From DATESZ01 sp035283845 (GTDB taxonomy: Bacteria > Desulfobacterota > Syntrophia > Syntrophales > JACQWR01), in assembly GCA_035283845.1 (NCBI GenBank), contig DATESZ010000038.1:1-29644 (forward strand): a stretch of 29,644 nucleotides of DNA. The letters run 5' to 3'. Of the stretch, positions 22,869 through 29,644 are shown piece after piece; within the stretch, counting starts at the first letter, position 1, and every line of letters begins with the position of its first letter. Position numbers and translations under genes: made by a program. The notes under the pieces are model-generated. The model saw only the letters and a list, made by a program, of their open reading frames with translations. It did not search any database and was not told the DNA's origin.

Positions 22869-24413
22869 ATGGATCCAAGTTTCGAATTCTTCACAAAATT
22901 GGGGGCGGGCTTTTCTTCCCTGACCCCGGCAAGAAAAGCCTCGCTCCTGATCACGGCAATAGTTACCCTGGCCAGTATAGGGCTTCTCGTTTACTGGACG
23001 GGGCAGGTCGACTATCGGGTGCTTTTTTCCAATCTTTCCAGCGAGGATGCGGGTAACATCGTAAGCAAACTGCAGGAAAAGAAGATACCATACAAATTGT
23101 CTCCGGCAGGCGATGCCATCTCCGTTCCCACGGAAAAAGTTGCCGAGCTGAGATTGGAGCTGGCGGCCGCAGGTTTGCCGCAGGGCGGAAGTGTGGGATT
23201 TGAAATATTCGATAATAAAACTCTCGGAAGCACAGAATTTGAGCAGCAACTGAACTATCGCAGGGCGCTTCAGGGAGAGTTGTCCCGGACAATAAACAGT
23301 CTTGAGGAGATACAACAGAGCCGTGTTCACCTTGCCTTGCCTAAAGAATCGCTATTTATTGATGAGCGAAAAAAAGCTACCGCCTCCGTTACGGTCAAGT
23401 TAAAACAGGGGAAAACCCTGCGTCCTCCGCAGGTGGAGGGCATTGCCCATTTGGTGGCGAGCAGTGTGGAAGGGGTCAGCCCGGAAGACGTTATAATAGT
23501 TGACAGCCGCGGCAATATTCTCTCAAGCGTGCAGGGCGATTCAAAGTTTGCCAGGATGACGAACACGCAGGCGGAGTATCAGAGAAGCACGGAAAAGGAG
23601 ATTGCCACCCGGATCCAGTCGATGCTGGAAAATGTTGTGGGCAAGGGCAAGGCCGTCGTGAGGGTCTCGGCAGATCTGGATTTCCGCCTTACGGAGAAAA
23701 CAGAGGAAAACTATGATCCTGAATCGCCGGTAGTGCGCAGCGTAAAGAGGCAAACGGAAAAATCGGCGCCCCTAATGTCAGGCAAAGCGGTGGAAGCTGG
23801 AGGTTCGGAGCGCGAAAAGTCAGATGAAACAATCAATTATGAGATAAACAGGGTGGTCAATAAAACAGTGATGCCTGTGGGCGAGGTGCAAAAGCTGTCT
23901 GTTGCGGTACTGGTTGACGGGATTTATACAAAAAACGAAAAAGGCGTGGAAACATACCAGCCGCGCGCCAAAAAGGAAATAGATGCCCTGGAAGAACTGG
24001 TGAGAAAATCTGTAGGAATAAATACCGCGCGGGGCGACCAGATTGTGGTTTCCGAGATGCCTTTCAGCAGAGTGGGAACAGAACTGGAACCGGCGGGGGA
24101 AACCCCCTGGCAGGAAAAAATTGTTGCCTTTTCCCCACTCATCAGATATGGCGCCGGTCTTATCGGCGTCATCGCTGCCCTTATGTTTGTCGTGCGTCCC
24201 TTGATTAAGGATATTCTCGTAAGGGATGCAGTCCATACCGCCGGGATGATACGGCAATTGCCCACCACCGTTGCGGTAGAGGCCGGCGCCGAATCATACG
24301 GCGCTGCGGAACCCAGGGGAGGGCGGGAACTTACGGATCATGAAATAGCCCGCCAATTGGCCAGTGCTGATGCCAATAAATTTGCCGAAGTCTTGAGAAC
24401 GTGGCTGAAGTAG
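22869..24413 (+). CDS. fliF: Flagellar MS-ring protein FliF
   Basis: A 514-residue membrane protein that forms the MS ring and the housing of the export gate. The first membrane segment is SLLITAIVTLASIGLLVYW (about 26-44). The periplasmic part has the YscJ/FliF signatures VDYRVLFSNLSSEDAGNIV and ALQGELSRTINSLEEIQQSR. The second membrane segment is near 421-441 (YGAGLIGVIAALMFVVRPL). The C-terminal tail (LTDHEIARQLASADANKFAE) binds FliG. The length is normal. It ends 9 nt before a dispersed repeat that separates it from fliG. Confidence 0.95.
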   Translation: MDPSFEFFTKLGAGFSSLTPARKASLLITAIVTLASIGLLVYWTGQVDYRVLFSNLSSEDAGNIVSKLQEKKIPYKLSPAGDAISVPTEKVAELRLELAAAGLPQGGSVGFEIFDNKTLGSTEFEQQLNYRRALQGELSRTINSLEEIQQSRVHLALPKESLFIDERKKATASVTVKLKQGKTLRPPQVEGIAHLVASSVEGVSPEDVIIVDSRGNILSSVQGDSKFARMTNTQAEYQRSTEKEIATRIQSMLENVVGKGKAVVRVSADLDFRLTEKTEENYDPESPVVRSVKRQTEKSAPLMSGKAVEAGGSEREKSDETINYEINRVVNKTVMPVGEVQKLSVAVLVDGIYTKNEKGVETYQPRAKKEIDALEELVRKSVGINTARGDQIVVSEMPFSRVGTELEPAGETPWQEKIVAFSPLIRYGAGLIGVIAALMFVVRPLIKDILVRDAVHTAGMIRQLPTTVAVEAGAESYGAAEPRGGRELTDHEIARQLASADANKFAEVLRTWLK

Positions 24414-24421
24414 TTCCAACG

Positions 24422-24474
24422 GCAGTTAGCCTGTAGGAGGAAATTAAGCTCAACTGACGGTCTACAGCCTAAAT
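24422..24474 (+). repeat. Dispersed 53-bp repeat, copy B
   Basis: It is 45/53 identical to copy A (14322-14374), with ends TTAGCCTGTAGG and CTACAGCCTAAA that are near-perfect inverted repeats. It starts 9 nt after the fliF stop codon. Its 3' continuation (AACCTGAGCAGTTACGA at 24578-24594) is shared with copy C but is displaced about 100 bp by an inserted palindrome. Confidence 0.8.
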
Positions 24475-24506
24475 AACCCCCATGCCCGGGTCGGGCACAA
24501 CGAAGG

Positions 24507-24574
24507 ATGAAAATCACCCCCACCCCTCCCTCCCCCGTCGAGGGGGAGGGATACAGGGAGGGGGGCATTTTCAT
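24507..24574 (+). repeat. Long near-perfect palindrome inserted in repeat copy B
   Basis: ATGAAAAT (24507-24514) and ATTTTCAT (24567-24574) form the ends. C-rich and G-rich arms fold to a centre CCCTCCCCC/GGGGGAGGG (24528-24536 with 24542-24550). The whole 68-bp unit is one long hairpin. It resembles the C-rich intergenic palindromes frequent in Geobacter-like genomes. A small GCCCG/CGGGC hairpin precedes it (24484-24496). Confidence 0.75.
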
Positions 24575-24610
24575 ATAAACCTGAGCAGTTACGAAGGGTA
24601 AAGCGAAGTG

Positions 24611-25606
24611 ATGACGAATGAGGAAAAGGCGGCAGTCCTGCTTTTGGCGCTGGAAGAAGATCTGGCGGCTGAGGTCATGAAAAATCTCAGTCCTTCGGAA
24701 ATCCGGCGTATAGGGAAGCAGATGGGCCGGATAACCAGCATCCCGGCGGAAATGGTGAGTTCCGTGACCAAGGAATTTTGCGCTTTAGCGAAGGGACAGT
24801 GGAACGGCGTGGCCGTAAGCGGCGATACGTCCAAAAAAATCTTTATGAAGGCACTGGGAGAGAAGGAAGCCCAGGAAATCCTGACCGCCATTTCCAGCAC
24901 GAAAAGCTTTGACAATCCGATCATCGAAAAATTACGGGATGTTGATCCCAAAATGCTGGCCGATTTTACCAAGTCAGAACATCCCCAGACTATCGCTTTG
25001 ATTCTTGTTCACCTGCGTCCGGAGCAGGCTGCGCAAATGCTGGAACATTTTACTCCGGAGTTACAGAGCGAGATCACCAGAAGGATGGCAACGCTGAAAG
25101 CTGTTCCCCAGGAGTTCATTGAAGAAGTGGCCAATACCCTCGAAAAGGAGATCGCTGTAGGCGCAGTGGCGGATCAGAAACTGGGGGGCGCCCGACTAAT
25201 GGGGGAGATTCTCAACAGGATGAATCGCGCCAGTGAAAGCGCCATTATGTCAAACCTGGAGGAGTCAGAACCGGAGTTGGCCGCTGAGATACGCAATTTC
25301 ATGTTTAACTTCGAAGATGTTCTTAAGCTTGACGACAGGAGCATCCAGGAACTGTTGCGGGAGACCAGCAGCGAAGAACTATCGCGGGCACTGAAACTGG
25401 TTGATGAAAATATGCGGGAAAAGATCTACCGCAATATGTCCAAGCGCGGCGCCGAAATGCTGCGGGAAGAGATTGAGATGATGCCCCCCATCCGGCTTTC
25501 GGAAGTAGAAGCAAGCCAGCGTAAGATCGTGGAAACAACAAAGAAAATGGAAACAGAGGGTAAAATAGTCATTCAACGCGGTGCAGAAGAGGATGCTTTT
25601 GTCTGA
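24611..25606 (+). CDS. fliG: Flagellar motor switch protein FliG
   Basis: A 331-residue rotor protein of normal length. The N-terminal domain (NEEKAAVLLLALEEDLAAEV) binds FliF. The middle domain has the EHPQ motif in KSEHPQTIALILVHLRPEQA (about 118-137), which contacts FliM. The C-terminal domain has the charged torque helix (LDDRSIQELLRETSSEELSR) and MSKRGAEMLREEIEMM. It interacts with MotA encoded on the other side of the cluster. A GTG at 24608 is an alternative start. GAAGGG lies at 24593-24598, 12 nt upstream, partly inside the repeat tail. It overlaps fliH. Confidence 0.95.
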   Translation: MTNEEKAAVLLLALEEDLAAEVMKNLSPSEIRRIGKQMGRITSIPAEMVSSVTKEFCALAKGQWNGVAVSGDTSKKIFMKALGEKEAQEILTAISSTKSFDNPIIEKLRDVDPKMLADFTKSEHPQTIALILVHLRPEQAAQMLEHFTPELQSEITRRMATLKAVPQEFIEEVANTLEKEIAVGAVADQKLGGARLMGEILNRMNRASESAIMSNLEESEPELAAEIRNFMFNFEDVLKLDDRSIQELLRETSSEELSRALKLVDENMREKIYRNMSKRGAEMLREEIEMMPPIRLSEVEASQRKIVETTKKMETEGKIVIQRGAEEDAFV

Positions 25607-26246
25607 TAAAATCATCAAGGCGAAAGACGTCGTGCAGGTAGCAAAGCCTTTATTGCCTTCTCTCGGTTTCGTCAGGAGCCAACCCACAGGTAACAATGGG
25701 AATTTGTCTCTTCAACAGGAGGCGGGACTGGCGGAACTGAACGAGGAGAAGAAAGCAACGGAAGAAGTACGGAAAGAAGCCTATAAGCAGGGTTTTTCCG
25801 AAGGTCTCCAGTTCCGGAAAAACGAGACCCTTCAGGCTATGAAAGCCCTTACCGGGCTGATAAATGAAGTCGGCGCCTTAAAAAAGAAGTTTTATGAAGA
25901 AGCGGAAGGACAGATGCTGGAATTGATCTTTTCCATTGTCGAGAAGGTCATCCACAGGGAGGTTGCGACAAACAAGGACGTTGTTTTATCAGTTCTCAAA
26001 GAAGCCGTTAAAAATGTCGTGGACCGGGACGGCATGAAAATCCGGATGAATCCTCGTGATTTCTCTTTTATGACGGAGATAAAGGCCGATTTTATCAGGG
26101 AAATGAACGGGGCGAAGGATGTCGTATTCGAGGAAGACGCGGCAATAATGCAGGGAGGCGCCGTTCTTGAGACGCTGTCAGGCGAGGTGGATGCCCGCCT
26201 GGAACAGCAACTGAAAGAAATCAAAACGGCGCTGAATGTGAAGTAA
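25593..26246 (+). CDS. fliH: Flagellar export ATPase regulator FliH
   Basis: A 217-residue protein with a poorly conserved, Gln/Glu-rich N-terminal helical half and a family-typical C-terminal half: EGQMLELIFSIVEKVIHREV, VVLSVLKEAVKNVVDRDGMK and the VEEDAAIMQGGAVLETLSGE-like end (VFEEDAAIMQGGAVLETLSG). It dimerises on FliI and links the ATPase to the C ring. The ATG at 25593 lies inside the end of fliG; a GTG at 25581 is an alternative. The overlap implies translational coupling with fliG. Confidence 0.88.
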   Translation: MLLSDKIIKAKDVVQVAKPLLPSLGFVRSQPTGNNGNLSLQQEAGLAELNEEKKATEEVRKEAYKQGFSEGLQFRKNETLQAMKALTGLINEVGALKKKFYEEAEGQMLELIFSIVEKVIHREVATNKDVVLSVLKEAVKNVVDRDGMKIRMNPRDFSFMTEIKADFIREMNGAKDVVFEEDAAIMQGGAVLETLSGEVDARLEQQLKEIKTALNVK

Positions 26247-26250
26247 AAAA

Positions 26251-26314
26251 TAGACTGTAGGCTATTAGGCTAACAGCATACAGCCTATAGCCTAAACAAC
26301 CTGAGTAGTTACGA
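26251..26314 (+). repeat. Dispersed repeat, copy C with conserved tail
   Basis: This is a more diverged copy built from TAGGCT/AGCCTA units that fold on themselves, ending CCTATAGCCTAAA like copies A and B. It is followed by AACCTGAGTAGTTACGA (26298-26314), 16/17 identical to 24578-24594. The last base of this tail is the first base of the fliI ATG, so the repeat supplies the whole upstream context of fliI. Confidence 0.7.
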
Positions 26315-27633
26315 TGCATGTTGATTTTGCGCAATATGGACGGCTGCTGGATCAGGCAAATCCCATAAGAGTGCATGGGAAAGTAAGCGAGATTACGGGC
26401 CTGGTGGTTGAAGGATACGGCCCCGCCGCCTCCATCGGTGAAGTTTGCGGCATATTTCCCAACAATCAAGACGGGTTTCTTAGCGCCGAGGTGGTGGGCT
26501 TCAAACAGGGAAAAGTTCTGCTTATGCCTCTCGAAAGCATCCAGGGGTTGGGGCCGGGCTGTAAAATAACTTCTCTGAGGAGAAAAGCGAGCGCTAAAGT
26601 GGGGCGTGAACTTCTGGGAAGGGTGATTGACGGATTAGGCAATCCCATCGACAATAAAGGTTCTATAAATTGCAAAGATGAATATCCGATCTATGCGGAA
26701 CCGATAAATCCCCTGCAGCGAAGCCGCATCAGAGAGCCGATGGATTTGGGGGTACGCGCGATCAATGGCCTTCTCACCTGCGGTAAAGGACAGCGGATGG
26801 GCATCTTTTCCGGTTCTGGCGTCGGCAAAAGCGTCCTTTTGGGAATGATTGCCCGGAATACCGAGGCCGATGTTAATGTCATCGGGCTGATCGGGGAAAG
26901 AGGCAGGGAAGTGCGGGAATTTCTGGAGAAGAATCTGGGACACGATGGGCTCGCCAGATCGGTTGTCGTAGTGGCGGCGTCGGATATGCACCCGTTAATC
27001 AGGATGCGGGCGGCATACGTGGCCACGTCCATCGCGGAGTATTTTAGAGATCAAAGCGCGAATGTATTGCTCATGGTGGATTCGCTGACCAGGTTTGCCA
27101 TGGCGCAGCGAGAAGTGGGTCTTTCGGTGGGAGAGCCTCCCACTACGAAGGGTTACACCCCTTCGGTTTTCAGTATATTGCCCAAACTTCTGGAAAGATC
27201 CGGCGCGCTCGAAGGGCGCGGCAGCATCACGGGCCTTTACACCATACTGGTTGAGGGCGATGATTTCAACGAGCCCATATCCGATGCGGCAAGGTCGATC
27301 TTGGACGGGCACATATTACTGTCCCGGGACCTGGCCAATAAGAATCAGTATCCCGCCATCGACGTCCTGCAAAGCATAAGCCGGGTTATGACCGATATCG
27401 TGGAAAGTGAGCACAGAAAAAAGGCGGGAGAGGTTTTAAATATCCTGGCCACTTATAAAAAGGCGGAAGATCTGATCAATATCGGTGCTTATATTAAAGG
27501 AAGCAATAAGAAAATAGATTATGCCATTGAAATGGTGGGCAGGGTAAATGCCTATCTTACACAGGAGATAGAGGAACGGGTGGATTTCGACCGGTCGAGG
27601 CGGGATTTGTTTGCCCTATTCGGGCCGGTTTAA
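26314..27633 (+). CDS. fliI: Flagellum-specific export ATPase FliI
   Basis: A 439-residue F1-beta-like ATPase that drives unloading of export substrates. Walker A is GSGVGKS (in GIFSGSGVGKSVLLGMIA, about 167-184), the catalytic Glu follows in GLIGERGREVREF, and Walker B is NVLLMVDSLTRFA. GEPPTTKGYTPSVF and the SRDLANKNQYPAIDVLQSIS region are typical of FliI/YscN. It has no recognisable Shine-Dalgarno: the ATG abuts a dispersed repeat. It is followed 25 nt later by fliJ. Confidence 0.95.
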   Translation: MHVDFAQYGRLLDQANPIRVHGKVSEITGLVVEGYGPAASIGEVCGIFPNNQDGFLSAEVVGFKQGKVLLMPLESIQGLGPGCKITSLRRKASAKVGRELLGRVIDGLGNPIDNKGSINCKDEYPIYAEPINPLQRSRIREPMDLGVRAINGLLTCGKGQRMGIFSGSGVGKSVLLGMIARNTEADVNVIGLIGERGREVREFLEKNLGHDGLARSVVVVAASDMHPLIRMRAAYVATSIAEYFRDQSANVLLMVDSLTRFAMAQREVGLSVGEPPTTKGYTPSVFSILPKLLERSGALEGRGSITGLYTILVEGDDFNEPISDAARSILDGHILLSRDLANKNQYPAIDVLQSISRVMTDIVESEHRKKAGEVLNILATYKKAEDLINIGAYIKGSNKKIDYAIEMVGRVNAYLTQEIEERVDFDRSRRDLFALFGPV

Positions 27634-27658
27634 GTAAAGGATGGGTGTTATAGTCTTC

Positions 27659-28099
27659 ATGTTTAACTTTAAGCTGCAGTCGGCATTGAATTACCGGAAG
27701 TCTATCGAGGAAAAAAAACTTGTCGATTTTTCCGAAGGGAAAAAATTGCTTGAGAAGGAAATCAAAACGCTTGAAGCGATACTGAGTGAGCAGGCAGAAC
27801 TCCTCGGACAGCTTAAGAAAATGCAGGGCGGGCACTTCAATGCGGCTGATGTTGCCTTATACCTTTCCTATATCGAGCTCTTCAAGGAAAAGAAAAATCA
27901 TCAGCAGGAAGTTGTGCAAAAGGCAAGCCGGGAGGTGGACGCCCAAAGGGAAGCGCTTCTTGAAGCCCTCAAAAACAGGAAAAGCATGGATGTTTTGAAG
28001 GAGAACCAATTTCAGGAATATCAAGAAAACATGGCAGCCTTTGAGCGCAAAGCTTCGGATGAAACTGCAGTCCTCAGATTTGCGAGGCGCAATAAATGA
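27659..28099 (+). CDS. fliJ: Flagellar export protein FliJ
   Basis: A 146-residue, almost wholly helical protein that forms the coiled-coil stalk within the FliI hexamer. The N-terminus FNFKLQSALNYRKSIEEKK is the standard FliJ opening, which favours the ATG at 27659 over the in-frame ATG at 27641. Heptad-like charged stretches run through residues 10-130. It overlaps the next gene by 4 nt (ATGA), so the two are translationally coupled. Confidence 0.9.
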   Translation: MFNFKLQSALNYRKSIEEKKLVDFSEGKKLLEKEIKTLEAILSEQAELLGQLKKMQGGHFNAADVALYLSYIELFKEKKNHQQEVVQKASREVDAQREALLEALKNRKSMDVLKENQFQEYQENMAAFERKASDETAVLRFARRNK

Positions 28100-28692
28100 A
28101 AAAGTTCATGATAGTTTTGCAAATCTTTGTGGCGCTTCTTTTTATGGTCAAAATTGTCGCTCTGGCCGAGATAGTGCAAAAAGCGGTTACCGTGCCTGCT
28201 GCGACCGGGGCGCCAAAGCGGGCGGCGGCAGAGACTCCCCCCCCCAATGTCGCCGCTTCCGCAAAAGAAAAAACGGATGACGGTTTGAGCAAATCCAGGG
28301 ACCTTTTTAAGTCTCTGGAGGAAAGGAAAGAAAAATTGGAAAAAAAGGAGCTTTTTTTGAAATCGGAAGAACAGCGGCTCCTTTTGCTAAAAAAAGAGAT
28401 TCTCGAAAAAATCGATCTTTTGCGCCTTCAGGAGGAAAAGCTCACTGCTGCCCTTGAAGCGGGCAAGACGGCAGAGAGCAAAGTATACAAGGATCTGGCA
28501 AAGGTCTTTGAAGCGACGCCGCCTGCAAAGGCCGGCGTTATGCTGGAACAACTGGATGTCCGGACTGCTGCCGGCATTACGATGAACATGAAGCGGGACA
28601 AGGCCGGCATCATTTGGGGCTACCTGAGTCCCCGTAAGGCCGTGGAAATTACCCGCGAGATTACCAGCGCAGGAAAACAGAATCCAAATTAA
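28096..28692 (+). CDS. MotE-like flagellar protein (membrane anchor, coiled coil, MgtE_N-like end)
   Basis: A 198-residue protein. Residues 4-24 (FMIVLQIFVALLFMVKIVAL) form a membrane anchor or signal anchor. A Pro/Ala-rich linker follows, then a charged coiled coil (about 66-125). The C-terminus, YKDLAKVFEATPPAKAGVML to GYLSPRKAVEITREI, resembles the MgtE N-terminal-like domain found in MotE/YlxF proteins of Rhizobiales and Firmicutes. It is the last gene of the fliG-fliJ run, overlapping fliJ by 4 nt. MotE chaperones MotC in rhizobia; a stator or export-related role here is inference. Confidence 0.8.
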   Translation: MKKFMIVLQIFVALLFMVKIVALAEIVQKAVTVPAATGAPKRAAAETPPPNVAASAKEKTDDGLSKSRDLFKSLEERKEKLEKKELFLKSEEQRLLLLKKEILEKIDLLRLQEEKLTAALEAGKTAESKVYKDLAKVFEATPPAKAGVMLEQLDVRTAAGITMNMKRDKAGIIWGYLSPRKAVEITREITSAGKQNPN

Positions 28693-28696
28693 CGAA

Positions 28697-28725
28697 GCTG
28701 CCCTTCCGGCAGCAGGTACATTTTT
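28697..28725 (+). terminator. Candidate terminator after the flgB-motE-like operon
   Basis: GCTGCC (28697-28702) pairs with GGCAGC (28708-28713) around a five-base loop, followed eight bases later by TTTTT. The gap before the T-run makes it weak, but it lies where the operon should end, before the sigma-54 site at 28833. Confidence 0.4.
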
Positions 28726-28832
28726 CAACCCCCACGCCTTTCATAGGCAATCTTTTCCTCCATCTACCTCCACATCGCCTCTTTGCATTTCTAATATGTT
28801 GATATAATTTGGTAATAATTAATGAGTAGTCG

Positions 28833-28848
28833 TGGCATGCCCTTTGCA
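28833..28848 (+). promoter_or_regulatory. Sigma-54-type (-24/-12) promoter before the fliK-like gene
   Basis: TGGCATGCCCTTTGCA differs from TGGCACG-N4-TTGCA at one position and has GG (28834-28835) and GC (28846-28847) separated by exactly 10 bases. It should start transcription near 28858, giving a leader of about 40 nt. AAAGGA before the ATG at 28899 is the ribosome binding site. Confidence 0.8.
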
Positions 28849-28898
28849 GAATGTAGGACAAAGAGGTAGGACGAAGAGGTTATAAAGGATGATTTGCC

Positions 28899-29644
28899 AT
28901 GATGAATGAGGCGATTCCCGTGCCAGAAATAAATGCCCAAGGTTTCACAAAAGAAGTTTCCGAACTTTTTCCCTTTTTGGGAAAATCAGCAATGGGAAGC
29001 CGGACGAAGAACGTCCAAGGTGATAATAGGGCGTCGGATCCTTTTTTACCGATGTTGAAAGAAGGTCTGAGAGCTTTGAATATGGTTGACGAGACGGCGC
29101 CAGCTGTAAGCGGGAAGGATATTCCATTCAAAATGGAAAAGGGCGGCGCTGTCAAGGGGGGAAAGATTACAGAGGGTGAGCCCGCAATAAAAAAAGATCA
29201 AATGTCAGGGGCAGAAAATGCGATCGTTTCTCAGGAATCCGATATGCCGCAGGATATATTATTCCGCATACTCTTGCTATCCGGTTTACCCGTGAAGGAA
29301 AATTCCCAGGATGGGTCGTTTATAACGCCAAAAAACGAAGGCATTAAAACTCATGAGCGGCAAATAAGAAACAAGAAAGAAATTGTCCTGCCGCTCTCTC
29401 CGGACACAAATCAGTTGAATGCCATAATTGGAATCATAAGTGATGCACTGAAAAAGCAAGGTATTGAAGATGACAGGATCGGAGAAATATTGTCGGAAAT
29501 AATAGACAAGGGACTTTTTACCGCTAAGGAAGGGAGGGAAGCGGTTCTTCCTCCTGGTAAAAGCATCAGCGAATATGATGCGGAAGCCCTTGGCGGTGAG
29601 CGGGCGACGAACGCTGTTTACGAAACGCGCGAAGCCGGTATGAA
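28899..29644 (+). CDS. Probable flagellar hook-length control protein FliK, 5' part (runs off the window)
   Basis: An open frame begins at ATG 28899 and stays open to the last base, 248 codons so far. AAAGGA about 9 nt before the start and the sigma-54 site upstream support it. The visible part is hydrophilic, low in aromatic residues and without recognised domains, as expected of the variable N-terminal export half of FliK; the conserved C-terminal domain would lie beyond the window. Its place after fliJ and the MotE-like gene is where fliK usually stands. FliK measures the hook and switches export specificity. The identity is inferred from position and composition only. Confidence 0.65.
   Translation, partial: MMNEAIPVPEINAQGFTKEVSELFPFLGKSAMGSRTKNVQGDNRASDPFLPMLKEGLRALNMVDETAPAVSGKDIPFKMEKGGAVKGGKITEGEPAIKKDQMSGAENAIVSQESDMPQDILFRILLLSGLPVKENSQDGSFITPKNEGIKTHERQIRNKKEIVLPLSPDTNQLNAIIGIISDALKKQGIEDDRIGEILSEIIDKGLFTAKEGREAVLPPGKSISEYDAEALGGERATNAVYETREAGM

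Noticed and set aside
1..29644. CRISPR array, tRNA or rRNA genes, prophage integrase
   Set aside because: No regularly spaced repeats, cloverleaf with a CCA-type end, rRNA segment or integrase motif was seen on reading both strands.

Overview
The window looks like a chromosomal segment of a motile, anaerobic-type Deltaproteobacterium (Desulfobacterota, possibly Syntrophaceae-like). The reasons are the flagellar gene order, the sigma-54/FlrBC-type control genes, the short ThiC, the RAYT element and the style of the intergenic palindromes. The taxon is inferred from gene content; no rRNA or tRNA gene is visible.

Region 1 (1-4750) is accessory DNA. It opens with what may be the 3' end of a group II intron. 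Next comes a REP-associated tyrosine transposase (RAYT) gene bracketed by a perfect 14-bp inverted repeat, then a GNRA-capped hairpin. Two toxin-antitoxin pairs follow (ParD-like/RelE-ParE and Phd/VapC), each followed by an attC-like imperfect palindrome. After them sit an AT-rich orphan membrane protein and a minus-strand pair (unknown CxxC protein and a YhbP-like flavin split-barrel protein).

Region 2 (4700-11600) holds a hipBA-type pair with inverted repeats over its start, a TatD nuclease, and a thiamine block: thiamine pyrophosphokinase, thiD and thiC, with a foldable three-way-junction leader but no recognisable TPP riboswitch before thiC. A CCA-adding enzyme follows.

Region 3 (11700-16930) is regulatory and chemosensory. 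It has an NtrC-type sigma-54 activator with a FleQ-like C-terminal helix-turn-helix, a single-domain response regulator, a relic of the CheA C-terminus, an intact CheY and a relic of a CheX phosphatase helix. Convergent to these is a minus-strand pilZ-motA-motB operon with its own sigma-54-type promoter.

Region 4 (16800-29644) is the flagellar early/middle gene cluster: a secreted TPR protein, an FlrB-like kinase, an FlrC-like activator, then flgB-flgC-fliE-fliF-fliG-fliH-fliI-fliJ, a MotE-like protein, and a gene in the fliK position that runs off the window. Four -24/-12 (sigma-54) promoter matches, all with exactly 10 bases between the GG and GC, stand before pilZ, the TPR gene, flgB and the fliK-like gene, so the FlrBC-like pair probably drives these transcripts. 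A dispersed repeat of about 53 bp interrupts the cluster before fliG and fliI and after the cheX relic; the copy before fliG itself contains a second, longer palindrome.
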